From assembly GCA_023101725.1 (NCBI GenBank), contig JALJCO010000108.1:186001-250000 (forward strand): a DNA stretch of 64,000 nt, in the 5' to 3' direction. Made by a program: the position numbers and the translations under genes. A model generated the notes under the pieces. That model had not been told where the DNA came from and ran no database searches. It saw nothing but the letters and a program-made list of their open reading frames with translations. Within the stretch, counting starts at the first letter, position 1. Every line of letters starts with the position of its first letter. Shown one piece after another: positions 34,789 to 46,165 of this stretch. Source of the DNA: Atherinomorus stipes. Taxonomy: Eukaryota > Chordata > Actinopteri > Atheriniformes > Atherinidae.

Positions 34789-37700
34789 TTTTGCTCCTCA
34801 TCGCATTAAGTTGTGGTTTTACTGCGGCTTTGTGTGCAATGTCCTCCTTTTGCTCCTCGTCGCATTAAGTTGTGGTTTTGCTGCGGCTTTGTGTGCAATG
34901 CCCTCCTTTTGCTCCTCGTTGCATTAAGTTGTGGTTTTGCTGCGGCTTTGTGTGAAAGTCCTCCTTTTGCTCCTCGTCGCATTAAGTTGTGGTTTTGCTG
35001 CGGCTTTGTGTGAAAGTCCTCCTTTTGCTCCTCGTCGCATTAAGTTGTGGTTTTGCTGCGGCTTTGTGTGCAATGTCCTCCTTTTGCTCCTCGTCGCATT
35101 AAGTTGTGGCTTTGCTGCGGCTTTGTGTGCAATGTCCTCCTTTTGCTCCTCGTCGCATGAAGTTGTGGTTTTACTGCGGCTTTGTGGGCGAAAGTCCTCC
35201 TTTTGCTCCTCGTCGCATGAAGTTGTGGTTTTGCTGCGTCTTTGTGTGTGAAAGTCCTCCTTTTGCTCCTCGTCGCATTAAGTTGTGGTTTTGCTGCGTC
35301 TTTGTGTGCGAAAGTCCTCCTTTTGCTCCTCGTCGCATTAAGTTGTGGTTTTGCTGCGTCTTTGTGTGCGAAAGTCCTCCTTTTGCTCCTCGTCGCATTA
35401 AGTTGTGGTTTTGCTGCGGCTTTGTGTGCAATGTCCTCCTTTTGCTCCTCGTCGCATTAAGTTGTGGCTTCGCTGCGGCTTTGTGTGCGAAAGTCCTCCT
35501 TTTGCTCTTCGTTGCATTAAGTTGTGGTTCTGCTGCCGCTTTGTGTGCAATGTCCTCCTTTTGCTCCTCGTCGCATTAAGTTGTGGTTTTACTGCGGCTT
35601 TGTGTGCAATGTCCTCCTTTTGCTCCTCGTCGCATTAAGTTGTGGTTTTGCTGCGGCTTTGTGTGCAATGCCCTCCTTTTGCTCCTCGTCGCATTAAGTT
35701 GTGGTTTTGCTGCGGCTTTGTGTGCAATGTCCTCCTTTTGCTCCTCGTCGCATTAAGTTGTGGCTTTGCTGCAGCTTTGTGTGTGAAAGTCCTCCTTTTG
35801 CTCCTCGTCGCATTAAGTTGTGGCTTTGCTGCGGCTTTGTGTGGAAATTCTTTTGCTGTGTTGTTGTGGTTTTGTGGGTTTGTGTGCGAAAGTCCTTTTT
35901 GCTGGTGTTGTGGTTTGCTGCGGCTTGTGGTGTCCTCCTTTTGCTCCTCGTCGCATTAAGTTGTGGCTTTGCTGCGGCTTTGTGTGCGAAAGTCCTCCTT
36001 TTGCTCCTCGTCGCATTAAGTTGTGGCTTTGCTGCGGCTTTGTGTGCGAAAGTCCTCCTTTTGCTCTTCGTCGCATTAAGTTGTGGCTTTGCTGCAGCTT
36101 TGTGTGTAAAAGTCCTCCTTTTGCTCCTCGTCGCATTAAGTTGTGGTTTTGCTGCGGCTTTGTGTGCAATGTCCTCCTTTTGCTCCTCGTCGCATTAAGT
36201 TGTGGTTTTGCTGCGGCTTTGTGTGCGAAAGTCCTCCTTTTGCTCCTCGTCGCATTAAGTTGTGGTTTTGCTGCGGCTTTGTGTGCAATGTCCTCCTTTT
36301 GCTCCTCGTCGCATTAAGTTGTGGTTTTACTGCGGCTTTGTGTGCGAAAGTCCTCTTTTGCTCTGGATTGTTGTGGCTTTGCTGCGGCTTTGTGTGGAAA
36401 GTCCTCCTTTTGCTGTGATTAGTTGTGGTTTTCTGCGGCTTTGTGTGCGAAAGTCCTCCTTTTGCTCCTCGTCGCATTAAGTTGTGGTTTTGCTGAGGCT
36501 TTGTGTGCGAAAGTCCTCCTTTTGCTCCTCGTCGCATTAAGTTGTGGTTTTACTGCGGCTTTGTGTGAAAGTCCTCCTTTTGCTCCTCGTCGCATTAAGT
36601 TGTGGCTTCGCTGCGGCTTTGTGTGCGAAAGTCCTCCTTTTGCCCTTTGTCGCATTAAGTTGTGGCTTTGCTGCAGCTTTGTGTGCGAAAGTCCTCCTTT
36701 TGCTCCTCGTCGCATTAAGTTGTGGTTTTACTGCGGCTTTGTGTGCGAAAGTCCTCCTTTTGCTCCTCGTCGCATTAAGTTGTGGTTTTACTGCGGCTTT
36801 GTGTGTGAAAGTCCTCCTTTTGCTCCTCGTCGCATTAAGTTGTGGCTTTACTGCGGCTTTGTGTGCGAAAGTCCTCCTTGCCTTGTGATTAAGTTGTGGC
36901 TTTGCTGCGTTTGTGTGTAAAAGTCCTCCTTTTGCTCCTCGTCGCATTAAGTTGTGGTTTTACTGCGGCTTTGTGTGAAAGTCCTCCTTTTGCTCCTCGT
37001 CGCATTAAGTTGTGGTTTTGCTGCGGCTTTGTGTGTGAAAGTCCTCCTTTTGCTCCTCGTCGCATTAAGTTGTGGTTTTGCTGAGGCTTTGTGTGCGAAA
37101 GTCCTCCTTTTGCTCCTCGTCGCATTAAGTTGTGGCTTTGCTGCGGCTTTGTGTGTGAAAGTCCTCCTTTTGCTCCTCGTCGCATTAAGTTGCGGCTTCG
37201 CTGCGGCTTTGTGTGCGAAAGTCCTCCTTTTGCTCTTCGTCGCATTAAGTTGTGGTTTTACTGCGGCTTTGTGTGCGAAAGTCCTTCGCTGCGGCTTTGT
37301 GTGCGAAAGTCCTCCTTTTGCTCTTCGTCGCATTAAGTTTTGGTTTTACTGCGGTTTTGTGTGCTAAAGTCCTTCGCTGCGGCTTTGTGTGCGAAAGTCC
37401 TCCTTTTGCTCTTCGTCGAATTAAGTTGTGGTTTTACTGCAGCTTTGTGTGCGAAAGTCCTCCTTTTGCTCCTCGTCGCATTAAGTTGTGGCTTTGCTGC
37501 AGCTTTGTGTGCGAAAGTCCTCCTTTTGCTCCTCGTCGCATTAAGTTGCGGTTTTACTGCGGCTTTGTGTGTGAAAGTCCTCCTTTTGCTCCTCGTTGCA
37601 TTAAGTTGTGGCTTCGCTGCGGCTTTGTGTGCGAAAGTCCTCCTTTTGCTCCTCGTCGCATTAAGTTGTGGTTTTACTGCGGCTTTGTGTGCGAAAGTCC

Positions 37701-38006
37701 TCCTTTTGCTCCTCGTCGCATTAAGTTGTGGTTTTCGCTGCGGCTTTGTGTGCGAAAGTCCTCCTTTTGCTCCTCGTCGCATTAAGTTGTGGTTTTACCG
37801 CGGCTTTGTGTGCGAAAGTCCTCCTTTTGCTTCTCGTCGCATTAAGTTGTGGCTTCGCTGCGGCTTTCTGTGCGAAAGTCCTCCTTTTGCTCCTCGTCGC
37901 ATTAAGTTGTGGCTTTGCTGCGGCTTTGTGTGCGAAAGTCCTCCTTATGCTCCTCGTCGCATTAAGTTGTGGCTTTGCTGCGCCATTTTGTGCGAAAGTC
38001 CTCCTT
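34789..38006 (+). repeat. 58-60-bp minisatellite, roughly 54 units
   Basis: The consensus unit contains TTTTGCTCCTCGTCGCATTA, then AGTTGTGGTTTTGCTGCGGC, then TTTGTGTGCGAAAGTCCTCC. Variants include gcaatg for gcgaaag (59 bp), gaaag (58 bp), and gcttcgctg / gttttactg centres. The + strand is T/G-rich. Units near 35,845-35,935, 36,350-36,425 and 37,281-37,380 are truncated or rearranged. Because 60 bp is 20 codons, several frames stay open for 100-250 codons (for example a Leu-rich 20-residue period). Unit-length changes break them, so they are not called genes. Confidence 0.95.
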
Positions 38007-38787
38007 CATCCGGCAGTTGGCCTTGCTGGCTTATTTTAGTTTTTTTGTTTGTTTGTTTGTTCGCTTTCCTCACACCTATCAAAGCTGTTTCTACTGCGGG
38101 AATGTGAAAGGGTGCTAGGTGACTGAAAAGGGGTGGGGGTTGACGGGGTAACGGATGATTGACATAAATCTCGATCAATGATTTGATTCGGGCCGAATTA
38201 AATAATGTTTCAAATTTGTATGAGAAATACAAAAATGTAAAATAAATGGGACATTTATGTGTTCCAGCACCTAGTGAATTCCTCTTTAATTTTATTCCCC
38301 CATGCCTGTTAGGAACGCTTTAAGATTACAAAAATATATATAAAATTGAAACAAGGTAAGTAGCTTTAATTGCACGCACAAGTTAAGGGACTGCAGCGAC
38401 AGTCCCTTGACAGTGTGCTCTAATTGGAGCAAATGAAGTACATAGAACGATAAGCTGCTGTCTGATTCAATCGTTTCTGAACAGAGAAACAAAGCTGACA
38501 GACCATAAACAGGAACTTTGATTCTCACTTTGGACATTCACATGGCCTCATCAGTGCACAACAGATCAGATTAGACCCCCCAAACCCCAGAAAAGGGACA
38601 TTTGATGTCATGGCACCTTTAAAAACATAAAGGAAATGTTGACGGGACGTCACATTCCTGGTTGTTGGAACATCATAGGAAAACTTTAATGTGGTAATAA
38701 GTGAAGAAGAAGATCACGGACATTTATTTCATGAAGATTTCTACTGTCTGTGACCAAAGTGGACGGTGCTGCTCAGTCCACTGATTT

Positions 38788-38879
38788 CAGTGTGTTCGTA
38801 TCGGGGAGGAATATCTGGCAGCAAGTTATTCCTCCTCTGCTCTGATTGGCCGATATTCCTCCCCGATACGAACACACTG
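38788..38879. repeat. Perfect 28-bp inverted repeat with 36-bp spacer
   Basis: The left arm 38,788-38,815 begins CAGTGTGTTCGTATCGGGG. The right arm 38,852-38,879 is its exact reverse complement. A transcript would fold into a 28-bp stem. It lies inside the hAT element and may be a small MITE or a foldback remnant. Confidence 0.92.
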
Positions 38880-38940
38880 ACATCACTGAGCATAGATACG
38901 TGAAATAAAGTGTCAGATTAATGAGGCACTGTATAACGTT

Positions 38941-39045
38941 CTCATGCTAGCTAATGCTAACAGAGACAGCTGTGGTTCATGCTAGCTAATGCTAACAGAG
39001 ACAGCTGTGGTTCATGCTAGCTAATGCTAACAGAGACAGCTGTGG
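38941..39045 (+). repeat. 35-bp tandem repeat, three units
   Basis: The unit starts TTCATGCTAGCTAATGCTAA and ends CAGAGACAGCTGTGG. The three copies are identical except the first base pair of unit one. It shares the words GCTAGCT, ATGCTAAC and CAGAGACAGC with the 46-bp repeat at 31,285. Confidence 0.93.
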
Positions 39046-39731
39046 TGTTGCTGAGAGTTAATGACTAATCTGGGAGATATTGTGAAATATCAGGTTATTG
39101 TCTCTGATCAGGGCAACGTTGGGACCAGAAAATAAAAGCAGTTCAGTCAGAAACACAAACGGATCAGGAAGACGGTGTCCTGCAGCCTCTAGGTTCATCT
39201 GCAGGACATGTGAAGCTACGTGGTCTGTACAGTCCTGAAACAATACCAAAAGCCAAATATGGGAGAAAATAGAAAAGGAACCACCTTTGGAAGAGTTTAG
39301 TTTTGAAACTTTGATAAGTTATCATGAGATGTGAGTGTTATTCCAGTGTGGCTTGTTATTAAAGCCAGTTTCTGCAGATGAATAATAGAAATAACTTGTC
39401 AGAATACTTTAGAGATCTCTGGGTAACATACCTATAGGTTATCATGACCTTAGACGACTGTCCAACGTTGTAAATCCAGATATTCACGCTGCTTTCCATG
39501 TTGGAAGATATGAGGTCATTGGGACTCGTTCCCCAGGCAACGGTGGCGCCGCAAGATGGCAACACACAAAACGCTCATCAGATTAGCCTGTACTAGTAGT
39601 TATGTCTCGTATTAGTTTGTCCTGTTGGCACAGTGCTCAAATGGATATTCAAATTTATTCGAATTATGTGTAAATTTAGAGCAAATATTCAAATGTCATT
39701 TTGGAGCAATTTTGACAGCCCTAGTCATCAT

Positions 39732-40996
39732 GGTCAGAATTGGCTGGTCTCTATTTCACAGCCGTGATGGATAAAAGGTCAAGTTTAGAAGCAGGAACTC
39801 CTAAAGCTGTTTGTGATGGATTATGACATCATTTAGATTAAACATGAGGTCAAATCAACAGAGAACTGGTTACTGATGAGGCCACCTTATCGTCTCTATG
39901 TTTATATAAACATAGTGAACGCATCACAGGGATATGGGGAAGTTTTAATATGCAGACATATGCAGCTGTGAGTTTTCACTCCACAGTAACTATTTAGGTC
40001 AATTTGCAATTCCCAAATTCACTTTATAAAAATTGATATTTTTGTTTGGTTTTGTGAAAGAAAGTCATACTGTCCCAAGAGCAAAAGAAAATAAAAACCC
40101 ATCATTCAGCTGAATGGAGACCTTAAAGCCATATGTCCCCCCCCCTGGGTGAAACTGAGCCTCCCCCCGTAGTCCCCTGAGTTGGATAAGTGGGCAGAAG
40201 CGTTTTCTAGCTGACCCAGTCATTCTCTGAATCTGGCAGCACTGACTTTAGCTTAGCTTAGCATAGTTGCTGTAATCTGGTGGTTCCAACTAGCATCACT
40301 TGGTGAAAGTGAACTAATTAACTGGAGATTTTTTCCAGTTACGTTTCGTGACCTGCACATTCTGATCGAGTACAAACAAGAAGCCGATTTCACATCAAAG
40401 GACCGACTAGGCGACATTCAATAGAGGAACTATATGCTGCAGGAGTACCGGCCAATCACAGGGAAGCACCACGGATAGTAGCAAAGGCAGCACGCATGCG
40501 CTACAACTATAGAAACGCCTCCTCTGAAGGTCTTCTGAGCTCCAAGTGATGCTGATTTAAATGAAAATGTTTTAATTTGTATAACAGAAGAAAGTCGTCT
40601 GTAGCCTCGTCAGAACAAGAGCAGAGAGAGAGAAAACCTTTCTGTAGATTCGGTTTGTGAGGAGAAGCTGTCGCACAAGTGAGAAATCAACACAGAGCCT
40701 CATGACATCAGCAGAACAACCCCCTGTTGCTTCTGTTCGTCCTGTTTCCTCCCTGCGCCAACGTTCTCCTTCTGGATGCAGCTTTCATTTGATTTCCCCG
40801 TTAGATGTAACGTTGAGGAGCTTTCTGATAGAACAGATGCCGTTACCGTTTCAGAAGCTGGATGTGGGAGTGTTGGCTGTTGTGCTCGGAGTTCAGTCTG
40901 CATACAAGCTCTGCAGGGACATTTTTCCAGCTGGAGGTATTAAAAGCTGCATTTGAAGCTCTCATCTGACTCATTCTTCTTGTTTTGTCTCAACAG
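39732..40996 (+). other. Remainder of ube2f intron 1
   Basis: Non-coding sequence. A segment near 40,220-40,500 ('tagcttagcttagcat', 'ctggtggttcc') resembles dispersed fish repeats. A 99-residue frame at 40,657-40,956 has no recognisable domain. The intron ends TCTCAACAG at 40,996. Confidence 0.5.
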
Positions 40997-41026
40997 AAGT
41001 TGCAGATCTAGAAGCCAATCTCCCGA
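40997..41026 (+). CDS. ube2f: UBE2F, second coding exon (30-bp microexon)
   Basis: It lies between CAACAG (acceptor, 40,991-40,996) and GTAAGT (donor from 41,027). Joined in phase to the preceding exon it reads EVADLEANLP, matching the conserved UBE2F stretch that opens the E2 fold. The 30-bp length keeps the frame, taking 2 bases to finish the split Glu codon and leaving 1 base for the next. Confidence 0.93.
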
Positions 41027-41049
41027 GTAAGTATGACGCTACCACACAT

Positions 41050-41345
41050 AAAGATTTGGGTAACACTTTATAATAAGTACACACTATCAAGCATTTATTA
41101 AGCATTAATACTGAATTCATCATTTACAGAGCATATTTCTGACAGCAATAGTCATTAGTATGTGGTTTATAAACACAGTTGTAGATGTATTCATCATTGA
41201 TAAGCACATTAGTTATGAGTGAGCAAACCATGAATTCATCATTTATAAAGCACGTATCTGACATTCGTACTCAGTAGTGTATACTTAATAAACACATTAA
41301 TGTTTTTCTACAATGTGTTTCATGATTGTATTCTTATACTGTTAA
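41050..41345. repeat. Dispersed AT-rich repeat with ~103-bp internal duplication
   Basis: It begins GGTAACACTTTATAATAAGT, a common fish repeat start. GAATTCATCATTTA.A.AGCA occurs at about 41,132 and again near 41,231, followed each time by related 'gacat..gtactcagta' sequence. Confidence 0.55.
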
Positions 41346-42184
41346 GGTTAGATTCACTTTTCAAACCAGTTATACCTTTTTTATTTATGCTTTCACTTAC
41401 ACACAGTGTTAAAGCATGTATTAATGGTTAGTAAATATGGTCGTAAATATTTTATACAAATTCACAAATTTCTTTTCCACTCAATGTTCTATAAGTAGTT
41501 AAAAACACAGGAATTCATTTTGGCAGGAAGTTACAAAGCCCTTACTACTTATTAATTAAGTATATGGTGTGAGCTTATCTAAAGTGTGCACTATCTAGAC
41601 CTTTTAAAGCAGTTAAATGTGAGATTTAAAGGTTGGTAATGCCTAAAAACTCACAAATCTGCCAGTTTTTCTAACAAAGGAAAGACAGAGCACATATCAG
41701 ATAAATTACATTAGTATTTATTGCACCTTTCCCAATAAAGAACATGGTTCAGTAAAATCTCACAAAAAAATGGGGAAAGTGACAGAATCATAATTCAAAA
41801 CTCAAGTCTGAAAATTATAAAACGGTAACGGTACGTAAAAAATTTAATTCATTACACTACTAAAGAAAAGCACAATGTCAACGTAATCTGACCAAAACCT
41901 TTACATAAATCAACACATACCTGATTTACAGTTCATTTGAATTCACCTTTTTTTTACCGAGCTTGCCGGTCAATATACCGTTGTTTCTCTTTTTCAATAG
42001 TCTTTCTCCCTGATGAGCTCAGTCATCTTTTCCTGTTGTAACTCCAGCTTCAGCTGCTACCTCTCCAACTCCAGGGTGATCTTTCTGCCAGTTGTGCAGT
42101 CCAGGCGATGGACACATCTAAAAGAAAATGTAGATGTATTTATTATAATGAAATATAACTTAAGCATCATTTATCATCAATATT
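41346..42184 (+). other. ube2f intron 2, unannotated part
   Basis: AT-rich intronic sequence with no recognised element or exon. Confidence 0.4.
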
Positions 42185-42790
42185 TAATAATAATAATAAT
42201 AATAATCCATTTTATTTGAAGCGCCTTTCAAGAAACCCAAGGTCACTTTACATAAATAGTAAGCAGCATAAAAATAACAGTTAAAACAATAAAAATAAAC
42301 TGTTAAAAACTATAAAACAGAGTGGATAGGTGCAGTAAGGATGGTCAGAGGTTAAAGGCGAGTTTGAACAGGTGAGTTTTGAGGAGGGATTTGAACTGTG
42401 GGAAGGAACTGGTATTGCGGAGGTCAGGAGGGAGGGAATTCCAAAGTTTGGGAGCAGAGCAGCTGAAGGCTCTGCTTCCCATGGTAACAAGGCGGGGGGG
42501 GGACAGTGAGATGGAGGGAGGAAGAGGATCTGAGGGAGCGAGAGCGGATGGCAGTGTGGACCAGAGCGGACAGGTATGGAGGAGAGAGATTATGAATGGC
42601 CTTGAAAGTAAAGAGGAGGATTTTAAAGATGATTCTGGAGGAGATGGAGAGCCAGTGAAGTTGTTGTAGGACGGGGGTGATGTGAGCAGAGGAGGGGGTT
42701 TTAGTGATGATGCGGGCAGCAGAATTCTGGAGTGCCGTGTCAGCAGAATTCTATTGCAGACACAAGTGGTTCTGGCATGCCTTGACATTA
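42185..42790 (-). mobile_element. LINE C-terminal and 3' end fragment (minus)
   Basis: On the minus strand, 42,788-42,345 encodes a 147-residue frame ending SCSAPKLWNSLPPDLRNT...FKSLLKTHLF, the C-terminus typical of L2/CR1/Rex1-type LINE polyproteins. The non-coding tail follows, with the AAGCGC motif and an (ATT)n end at about 42,187-42,206. It is severely 5'-truncated and shares its tail with 29,926-30,180. Confidence 0.8.
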
Positions 42791-44816
42791 AGCTACTGCA
42801 GGTACAGGTTCTCAGGTCAAATCATTGATTTCTAGTTTGTATATTCATACAATCATTTATTCATATTTGCATGTCATAAATGCATTTTTATAAAGCAAAT
42901 CTGCAAATATGTGATGTGATTAATTTTTGATCAAAATTATTAAAATTAAATTATTAAGTATTGAAAAATAAATATTTTCTAAACCTTTCTTTAGGTATGA
43001 ATTATCTGAATTACCCTGATCACAGGAGCAAATGCTTGTATTAAAATTTGCACCTGTGTTTTGTAAAGTATCAAAGGGAGGGTAATGGCCTTGTACCATG
43101 CATTTTTTCCTCTGAGAGTAAGTTTAATATTTGACAGTTAGCCAGGCTTTGATGGTTATTTGCAAGTTAAATGCTGCGTTCACGTGAGTGTTGCTGCTCT
43201 CCAGCTAATAGCATGCTAGTATCATTCAAACTGTGCTAGCAAAGAAACGTACACATCGCAGTGCTGCTGACTCCAGCTGTCCATCTCCATGCCGGCATTC
43301 TCTCTGGCACTGGTCCGCCTTACTCTTGGAACTTGGTTGGACTTCTCCATAATTGCATTTGGACTCCGTTGGCTCTGCAGGGAAGCTCCTCATTTTGGGG
43401 CTGGTAGTTCGAGTGGGAGCGTGCAATGATATTCATCAGATCCATTTCTTTGTTTATTTCTTCAAATAAGAATGGCTCAAAAAAAGAAATGTCCCGAACC
43501 TGATGAAGTGGAAAGCGTCTCCTGCTCATATTTGAAAAAGAGCTCGTGGAGAAACTGGACTGTGATCAGGGCCAAGCGGAGCCCCAAAACCATCAGGCTG
43601 ACTGCAGTTCGCTGGCAGCGAGAGGGAAGTCCAGCCGACCCAGTGATACTGGTGTAAAAACTGCCATATAGCGAAATAAAGTGTTTCTATACAAACGCAC
43701 ACATATGCGTCCTCATAGGTGTGCCGCCGACAGAGCGCACGTCGAAAACCAAGGCAACCACATGAAATCAGACACATGATGGAATAATAAATGCGTTCAT
43801 GGCCAAGCCGCCGTCTTCCCTGTAAACTGAGCTGCGCAGCAGCAGCATCGCTGTGTCTAGACTCTGCTGCTGAGCAACAGTTAAGATGTCACTTTAATGA
43901 CATTCCAGCACGTCTGCTGCCAGAATTCCTCCTCAGGTTGCTCCTGGAAACATGGAGTTGTCAGAGGAAACAACTGTTGCGTTTTTCAGGTGGAGCGTTG
44001 TCGTGGAAACGCAGTTGTCCGCGAGTGGTGCGTTGTTGTGAAAGTTTTATTTCAGAATCGGAGCGTTCAATAACTTGCTTCTCAGAACGACCGACGTTTA
44101 AGTCGGCGGTTTAGGTGCTGTTCTTTACATGCGTGTGCCTTCTGTTTGAGGGAAATGTTGGCTTTCCTGGAGGAAAGGTTACTTTATTAAACTCTGGCTC
44201 AGTTACCATGGTTACCAAAAATATGTCAATTATACTAAATCACATTTTAGCTGATTTGATTTAGAATGGTAGTATTGATGTAGGGACTTCTCCTGTATGA
44301 TTCTCCTACATTACAGCAGACGATGTGCCCTTTATTTACCTGTTGCCATGGTGACTCATAGCCGAGCCCTGACAACAGGGCCCGACTCAGATAAAGCACA
44401 CAGAGTTGACTGAATAATCTCTTATCTTGTGTTCTTCAACCAGAAACTCGGTTTCCCCTCTTCTGGTCTCATCAGCACCAGAGTTAGATAAAGCTGCTGG
44501 TTTAAAGAGATTACTGCAGCACTGCTTAATCAGATTAAAAACTGTGAACATGATTTCAGGGAAACAAATTAATCAAATGGGTGCAGTACCTGTGCTTGAA
44601 CAGCAGGGGGGACTCTGTTTCCACCTAAGGGGAAAGCATAAACTCTCACATACTGGAACAGAAAAGCCTTTGAGCAAACGGTGGCTTAAGACGGATTCGT
44701 TGCAAATGCAGCGTGTGATTGATTTTGATGCCACAAAGTCAGATAATGAGATTTAAAACGGCTTAAAGTTGCATTAAACGCTGTTAACCGCGGCTCTCTC
44801 TCCTTCCTCCGTGCAG
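42791..44816 (+). other. Rest of ube2f intron 2
   Basis: About 43,490-43,760 is related, in inverted orientation, to the interior of the Harbinger-like element at 12,285-12,530 (shared CACTGGGTCGGCTGGACT and CAGCCTGATGGTTTTGG on the complementary strand). No terminal repeats were found here. No additional exon. The intron ends TCCGTGCAG at 44,816. Confidence 0.5.
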
Positions 44817-44882
44817 GTACATGCAAAGCCAGCTTCCCCGATGAGAACAAGCTGCATCACTTTCAACTGGCTGTGTCTCCGG
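44817..44882 (+). CDS. ube2f: UBE2F, third coding exon
   Basis: The exon lies between GTGCAG (ending 44,816) and GTAAGA (from 44,883). In phase it reads STCKASFPDENKLHHFQLAV then SP, corresponding to the first strand and turn of the E2 core. The three exons total 211 bp, 70 codons plus one base. The catalytic HPN/Cys region and the C-terminal helices should lie in later exons, but none was found before 64,000. The remaining gene is therefore probably beyond this window, after an intron of at least 19 kb. Confidence 0.92.
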
Positions 44883-45639
44883 GTAAGACAGCAGCACCGT
44901 GACATGCTCAGTCCTCTTACTGGTCTCATGCCTCCAGAGGTGTCAGTCCCTCATGTTTGTCTTCTTTTATATGATGTTAAACAATTCTACAATCTGAAGT
45001 TAAAAGAACAAACAAGCTGATTCTGCGCTGGTTTCTGTTTTAAGGGTTTTCCTCAGGGCTGAGCGAGTTCTCCGTGAGAGTGTTTCTGTGTTAAAGTTTT
45101 CTCTTTGACTGGAAGTTTTCGTGTCTTTGTATGCTAATGTTTCTGCTGCAGTTTCATTATTCCAAAGTTTGTGCTGCTTGCTCTGCAGTGTCCTGGACAA
45201 ACAGGTTTCCTGTCAGATATTTAGCGACAGAAAAGCATTGATGTTGAATTACTTGGGGTGGGATTCGTTTCATAAAAAAATAATCTAATTAACCAGAGGC
45301 TTTGTAGTTAATCTCCATTAATTGCATTGAAAAATTGCCTTAAAAAGTAACATTTTCTTTATTTAAATAGATTTTCGAGGACAACTGAAGCAACTGAAGA
45401 GACACAGACATTAAAACTGTAAAGTCCAGCTCTATTGCTGTCTGACCAAATGCATTTAATTATATTTCAACTTTAAAAAAAAAAAGTAAAAAAAAAAAAT
45501 GGAAATGATTCCTGGCCAAAACTGAACAGACCTAATATTAAAGTTCCCCATTTAAATACTTTGATTATTAAACTGTCTGTTTTCTAATTAAGAGACTAAA
45601 AAAAAAGATCGACTTATTAATCCCAATTAGTGAGCCAAT
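44883..45639 (+). other. Start of ube2f intron 3
   Basis: No exon or complete repeat was recognised. It contains A-rich tracts at about 45,475-45,500. Confidence 0.4.
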
Positions 45640-45800
45640 TAGGAAATTCATTCTCTGCATTTAACCATCTCAGGTTGACCCTGAGAGTTGGGGACTGCTA
45701 CTTAAAGCACCTAAATGCTTTAAGTAGCAGCAGTGGTTCACCTGAGTGCCGTGTCAGAGACTCGAACCCGGGTCTGAAACATGCTCCAGTGCTTTTAAGA
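45640..45800 (-). mobile_element. tRNA-related SINE fragment (minus)
   Basis: A B-box-like GGGTTCGAGTCTC lies on the minus strand at about 45,757-45,769. The 3' part matches 21,205-21,285 ('ctgagatggttaaatgcaga' on the complement). Internal 'cttaaagcacctaaatgctttaag' is a short palindrome. Confidence 0.55.
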
Positions 45801-46017
45801 GGCATTAATATCTGACGATCAGTGGAAGTTTTAGATCTATTTTCTGGTTCGTGGATAGGGATGGGAACAAATATTGATACACTGAAATATTGTGATATTT
45901 TCATATGCTGATATCATGTCGATATTTAGAAACACGGAATTGATCTATTTTATAAATGAAAATTTGTGAGATTTTGTTAGTGAAATAGATCGATACCACG
46001 ATTTTTCACACATCACA

Positions 46018-46165
46018 GTAAGAAGGTTGCTAGTTCGAGTCCCGCTGGGGAGGGTTCCAGCAGCTTCAGCAGTTTCTGTATGTAGTGTGCATGTTCTCCC
46101 GTGTATGTGTGGGTTCTCTCCGGTTCTCCGGCTTCCTCCCACCATCCAGGGGTTCTCGTACCTCT
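46018..46165 (+). mobile_element. tRNA-derived SINE fragment, same family as 63,159-63,548
   Basis: B-box-like AGTTCGAGTCC at about 46,033-46,043 is followed by GCATGTTCTCCCGTGTATGT and 'ggcttcctcccacca', the conserved body seen in reverse at 63,350-63,450. The 5' tRNA-like head is largely missing. Confidence 0.65.

Larger units (their letters stand above)
34260..39723. mobile_element. Large hAT-type element carrying a minisatellite
   Basis: The left end TAGGGCTGTCAA and right end TTGACAGCCCTA are perfect 12-bp inverted repeats. GTCATCAT at 34,252-34,259 and 39,724-39,731 is a perfect 8-bp target duplication, diagnostic of hAT. The 5,464-bp interior has no transposase frame. It holds a poly-C run (34,491-34,514), a 3.2-kb minisatellite (34,789-38,006), a perfect 28-bp inverted repeat (38,788-38,879) and a triplicated 35-mer (38,941-39,045). 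It lies inside ube2f intron 1. Confidence 0.85.

Noticed and set aside
34813..38107. Numerous 60-255-codon frames on both strands, including Leu-rich membrane-like repeats
   Set aside because: They are a by-product of a repeat unit near 60 bp (20 codons). Units of 58 and 59 bp break every frame, and no start, domain or splice context supports them.
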